From a bacterium (lineage in GTDB: Bacteria; Muiribacteriota; Ozemobacteria; Ozemobacterales; Ozemobacteraceae), in the NCBI GenBank assembly GCA_016192885.1, contig JACPTH010000324.1:1-13436 (forward strand): 13,436 nucleotides of DNA, given 5' to 3'. Of this stretch, positions 10,576 through 13,436 are shown piece by piece. The position numbers were made by a program, and so were the translations under genes. Each line of letters starts with the position of its first letter. The stretch's first letter is position 1. The notes under the pieces are model-generated. The model ran no database searches, had not been told where the DNA came from, and saw only the letters and a list, made by a program, of their open reading frames with translations.

Positions 10576-13436
10576 GTGACTGAAGAACGCAAGCCATCGG
10601 GAACCCCTGAGCAACCTCAAACTTCCAAGTTTCAAAAACTTGATGAAGCCTCCAAAAAAATAAAGGGAAAGGTTGAGCAGGTAAAAAAAAGCATTCAAGC
10701 CGTTGACTGGAAGGCAAAGTTCCTTTTTGCCCTGCAAACTCTGATCCTTTTATCAATTGTTGCCTTGCACGGCTATTCCACCATCGATAATTTTAGATTG
10801 GCGACGAATTTGAAATTCGTTTGCCTTGCCACCGCCTTTATTACGTTGCTTTCCTCTTACAAGTTATTTCGCGTCTTTGGACCGGGCCATGCGGCCGTTT
10901 TTGGTTTCTCGCTTTTCATCTTGCCCATTGCCATTTCAGCTATCTCTTTTGGAGGTCCTAATGACAACGGCTTTATGTTGGCAAACCAAGGAACCGGTTT
11001 CTGGGCAAGCGCAACCTGCCTTGGAACCATTCTTGTCATGGGGTCATGGCTTTACACCAGGGAAATTCCAAGCTTTCTAAAGCATCTTTTTGCGATTCCA
11101 CTGCTCTATTGTTCGCTTGGTTTTCTCGTAGGGATGTTTCAGGGAGCCCCTCTCGATTTGGTAGTCCTTGGAACCGGATTCCTTCAGTCGATACCCTTCA
11201 TCGCCCAGCCGGCTAGCCTTTATTTGAACCTTGTTCTTCCGGTTTTTCTCGGAATCATTTCCCTGCTGGGACTTTCTTCAATTTTCCGGGGTGAACGAGA
11301 AAAAATCCCAGGATTAACCGCGGTCGGCTTGTTTTTCCTATTGCCTTTCGTAATGGGAATTACGACCATGAACCGTTACTTGATTCCCAACATTTCTTTT
11401 TTGGTAATGGGGAAACCCGTTGGAATAGGTTATACCAAGCTTTCCTATTCCTCTTCCTGGGACGCCAAAGATAACGGATCGCATGATCATGAAATTGAGG
11501 TTCAAACAAAAGATTTTAAACCTGAAAAAGAACCAAATTATGAGATGAATGCCAGCTTGGTTCCTTCCTCGGGGTTTGGTCAAAAAACAAAAATTACTCT
11601 TTCAGTAAAAGACAAAAAGCGGGGAAATGACATTTTAAACCTGGTCGCAAAGGATTTTTTAGTATTTGAAGACGGAAAAAAACAGGACCACACTCTAGAT
11701 GTTTTATTAGATCGAAAAAGTTTAAAGACGATGATCGTCCTTTGTCTTGACTTTTCGGGAAGCATGTCTTCCGCCCAAAAGGACCTAAGATCCGCGGCAA
11801 AGTCTTTCGTTGAGAATATGCGAACGGGTTATGAAGTTGAACTGATCACTTTCGCTGGTAATGTTTATCTTACGACTAACGGCTTTACAGGCGATCAAAA
11901 GACCCTCCTTGCCGCAATCGACGGCCTTAACGCCGGCGGGGGCACCCCAATGTACGATGCTGTTACTCAAGCGTTTGTAGATCTTGAAAAGCATCCTGAG
12001 GCACGCGGAATCGTCGTCGTTTTCTCCGACGGCGCGGATACCGGAAGTAGAAATAGCAGGGAAGCCACTTTCGATCGAGTTAAAGACAAGGGAATTATTC
12101 TATTTGCTATCGGCCTTGGCGATGAGTTGGTTCAATCGGGCGGCGATAAAGTAATGATGAAAATGGCGGGGTTAACCGGCGGAAAATACTTTTTTGTCAA
12201 AGATGCAGGCGACCTATCTAAAACTTTTGCGCAGGTTTTAGATTTCATTTCTTGTCAGTATAACCTCCAATACGAGAAAGAATTGCCGCCCCCCCCGATG
12301 ATCCACCTCACAGATCCCAAACAGGGTGCGGAGTTTTCAAAACCATTCTCAATTAGAGCGGATGTGAAAGGAAAAACCCAGCAAGTTGATTTTTTCCTCG
12401 ACGGAGTTCCAATCAAATCTTTTACGGAAAAGCGTGAAGGAATTTTTGAGTTCTCGGGGGAAAACCCCGATGATTACGATGCAGGAAAACACGTAATCAT
12501 GGCTCGGGTGAAAGACGCCTTCGGTCGTGTTGCTGAGGATAAGATGGAAGTTTCCTTTAAGCGCCAACTCCCTCAAATTTCTATTTTAGAACCGGCGGAA
12601 GGAAGCGTGGTTTGGAAGGACGGGTCATTCAAAGCCGGCGTAAAAGGGCAATTCGTAAAGGAAGTGATTTTCCTTGTCGATGGGAAACCAATCAAGACTT
12701 TCTCGGGGAAGAGCCAAATTTTTTGCGAACCGTTTTCTTTCAAAAGCTTTGGTGAAGGTCTTCACGTTTTTAAAGTACAAGCTATTATGACAGACGGTCG
12801 AAAAACGGAAGTATCCTCATCCTTTAAGGTTATCATTCCGCGCCCAAGCGTGAAAATTATCTCACCCGGGGACAAAACCCAAATTTTTGGGGAAGTTCCG
12901 GTAATGATCGAGGCGGATAGCGGTTTGCAGGATGCATCCCTCCTTTGGGTTAAGCTCTTTTTAGACGGAAATGAATTCCAACAATTCCAAGGAAAACCTT
13001 TTAAAAAAATATGGAACACCGACACGGCTTCGGAAGGAGAACATATTTTAAAGGCCGTAGCCCAAAATGAATGCGGAGAAGTCTCCGAGCACTCGATTTC
13101 GGTAACCGCTATCAAGCCAAAGTTCTTCGTTTCATTTTCGGGGATTGATCCGGGACAAGTTCTTCGAACAAAGACTTCCGGAAAATTGCTTGTGGTTAAC
13201 GAACAGCCAAGTACCACAATCGAGAAAATCGAACTTTTTATCGACGGAAAACCGTTTCAGACTCTGAAATCTCCGCCATGGGAATTCTTCATCGACGTTT
13301 TGAAGTTTCCCGAGGGAGAGCATGAACTTCGCGCTGAAACCTACCGTTCCGACGGGAAGATTTTTACCTCCTCCATTCGTTTTGTCGTACACCCTCCAAA
13401 GAAAGTTGTTTTGTACTTTTCAGTTAGGGATGAAAA
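10576..13436 (+). CDS. Large membrane VWA protein with Ig-like repeats, C-terminus beyond window
   Basis: Frame open from GTG 10576 through 953 codons to the right edge. Residues 1-50 are charged and lysine-rich, then seven hydrophobic segments follow (about 51-68, 80-97, 106-124, 139-158, 170-188, 213-235, 246-263). Basic loops at 96-100, 160-170 and 238-243 put the N-terminus in the cytoplasm and everything after 263 outside the inner membrane. A strand block with LNLVAKDFLVFEDGKKQ (354-370) precedes the VWA domain (about 384-560), as in 'VWFA-related' proteins. The metal site is complete: D392-x-S394-x-S396, T457 and D485 (FSDGAD). Four Ig-like repeats follow, each with a 'FLDG'-type strand at 605-610, 697-703, 793-798 and 887-891, spaced 93-95 residues. 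A proline hinge (571-574) separates VWA and repeats. The role is probably metal-dependent ligand binding or adhesion in the periplasm; the ligand is unknown. Confidence 0.85.
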   Translation, partial: MTEERKPSGTPEQPQTSKFQKLDEASKKIKGKVEQVKKSIQAVDWKAKFLFALQTLILLSIVALHGYSTIDNFRLATNLKFVCLATAFITLLSSYKLFRVFGPGHAAVFGFSLFILPIAISAISFGGPNDNGFMLANQGTGFWASATCLGTILVMGSWLYTREIPSFLKHLFAIPLLYCSLGFLVGMFQGAPLDLVVLGTGFLQSIPFIAQPASLYLNLVLPVFLGIISLLGLSSIFRGEREKIPGLTAVGLFFLLPFVMGITTMNRYLIPNISFLVMGKPVGIGYTKLSYSSSWDAKDNGSHDHEIEVQTKDFKPEKEPNYEMNASLVPSSGFGQKTKITLSVKDKKRGNDILNLVAKDFLVFEDGKKQDHTLDVLLDRKSLKTMIVLCLDFSGSMSSAQKDLRSAAKSFVENMRTGYEVELITFAGNVYLTTNGFTGDQKTLLAAIDGLNAGGGTPMYDAVTQAFVDLEKHPEARGIVVVFSDGADTGSRNSREATFDRVKDKGIILFAIGLGDELVQSGGDKVMMKMAGLTGGKYFFVKDAGDLSKTFAQVLDFISCQYNLQYEKELPPPPMIHLTDPKQGAEFSKPFSIRADVKGKTQQVDFFLDGVPIKSFTEKREGIFEFSGENPDDYDAGKHVIMARVKDAFGRVAEDKMEVSFKRQLPQISILEPAEGSVVWKDGSFKAGVKGQFVKEVIFLVDGKPIKTFSGKSQIFCEPFSFKSFGEGLHVFKVQAIMTDGRKTEVSSSFKVIIPRPSVKIISPGDKTQIFGEVPVMIEADSGLQDASLLWVKLFLDGNEFQQFQGKPFKKIWNTDTASEGEHILKAVAQNECGEVSEHSISVTAIKPKFFVSFSGIDPGQVLRTKTSGKLLVVNEQPSTTIEKIELFIDGKPFQTLKSPPWEFFIDVLKFPEGEHELRAETYRSDGKIFTSSIRFVVHPPKKVVLYFSVRDE

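Noticed and set aside
10483..10756. Minus-strand frames opposite the start of the VWA gene
   Set aside because: The plus-strand frame there has a strong ribosome binding site and runs on into recognisable domains; the minus frames are shadows.

Overview
The window looks like chromosomal DNA from a Gram-negative (two-membrane) bacterium with moderate to low GC content that I cannot place to phylum. Supporting signs are Lgt and LspA, a lipobox-bearing c-type cytochrome, a secreted gamma-glutamyltransferase, and an MlaC-like periplasmic protein. The large VWA protein resembles 'VWFA-related' proteins known from Acidobacteria and other environmental phyla, but this is not enough to name the organism. 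No rRNA, tRNA, CRISPR array, phage gene or transposase was found.

Layout. (1) 1-1157, minus strand: lspA followed by lgt, which is cut by the left edge. These are the prolipoprotein signal peptidase and the diacylglyceryl transferase. (2) 1158-1660: a 503-base divergent intergenic region with a compact palindromic element and a second inverted repeat. (3) 1661-2683, plus: a predicted lipoprotein with two haem-c sites and two fibronectin-III-like domains. (4) 2810-5616, plus: accD, accA and a sigma-70 gene, closely packed, with the sigma start overlapping the accA stop by 8 bases. (5) 5730-8162, plus: a secreted gamma-glutamyltransferase fused to a transglutaminase-like domain. (6) 8034-8475: the last 135 bases of that gene region occur twice, at about 87% identity and 307 bases apart. 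The second copy supplies, in another reading frame, the start and signal peptide of a small secreted protein (8342-8857). The spacer may hold a decayed piece of a second transglutaminase domain. (7) 8870-10363, minus: an MlaC-like exported protein with a long proline-rich tail whose codons include a run of 13 identical bases. (8) 10576-13436, plus: a large membrane protein, open at the right edge, with seven predicted membrane helices, a complete VWA metal site and four Ig-like repeats.

Most of these genes serve the cell envelope: lipoprotein maturation, the first step of fatty-acid synthesis, gamma-glutamyl chemistry, possible phospholipid handling, and a surface or periplasmic adhesion-like protein. 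A shared process is inference only. The most unusual signal is the duplicated, two-frame segment after the GGT-transglutaminase gene, followed by that fusion itself with its altered substrate-site residues.
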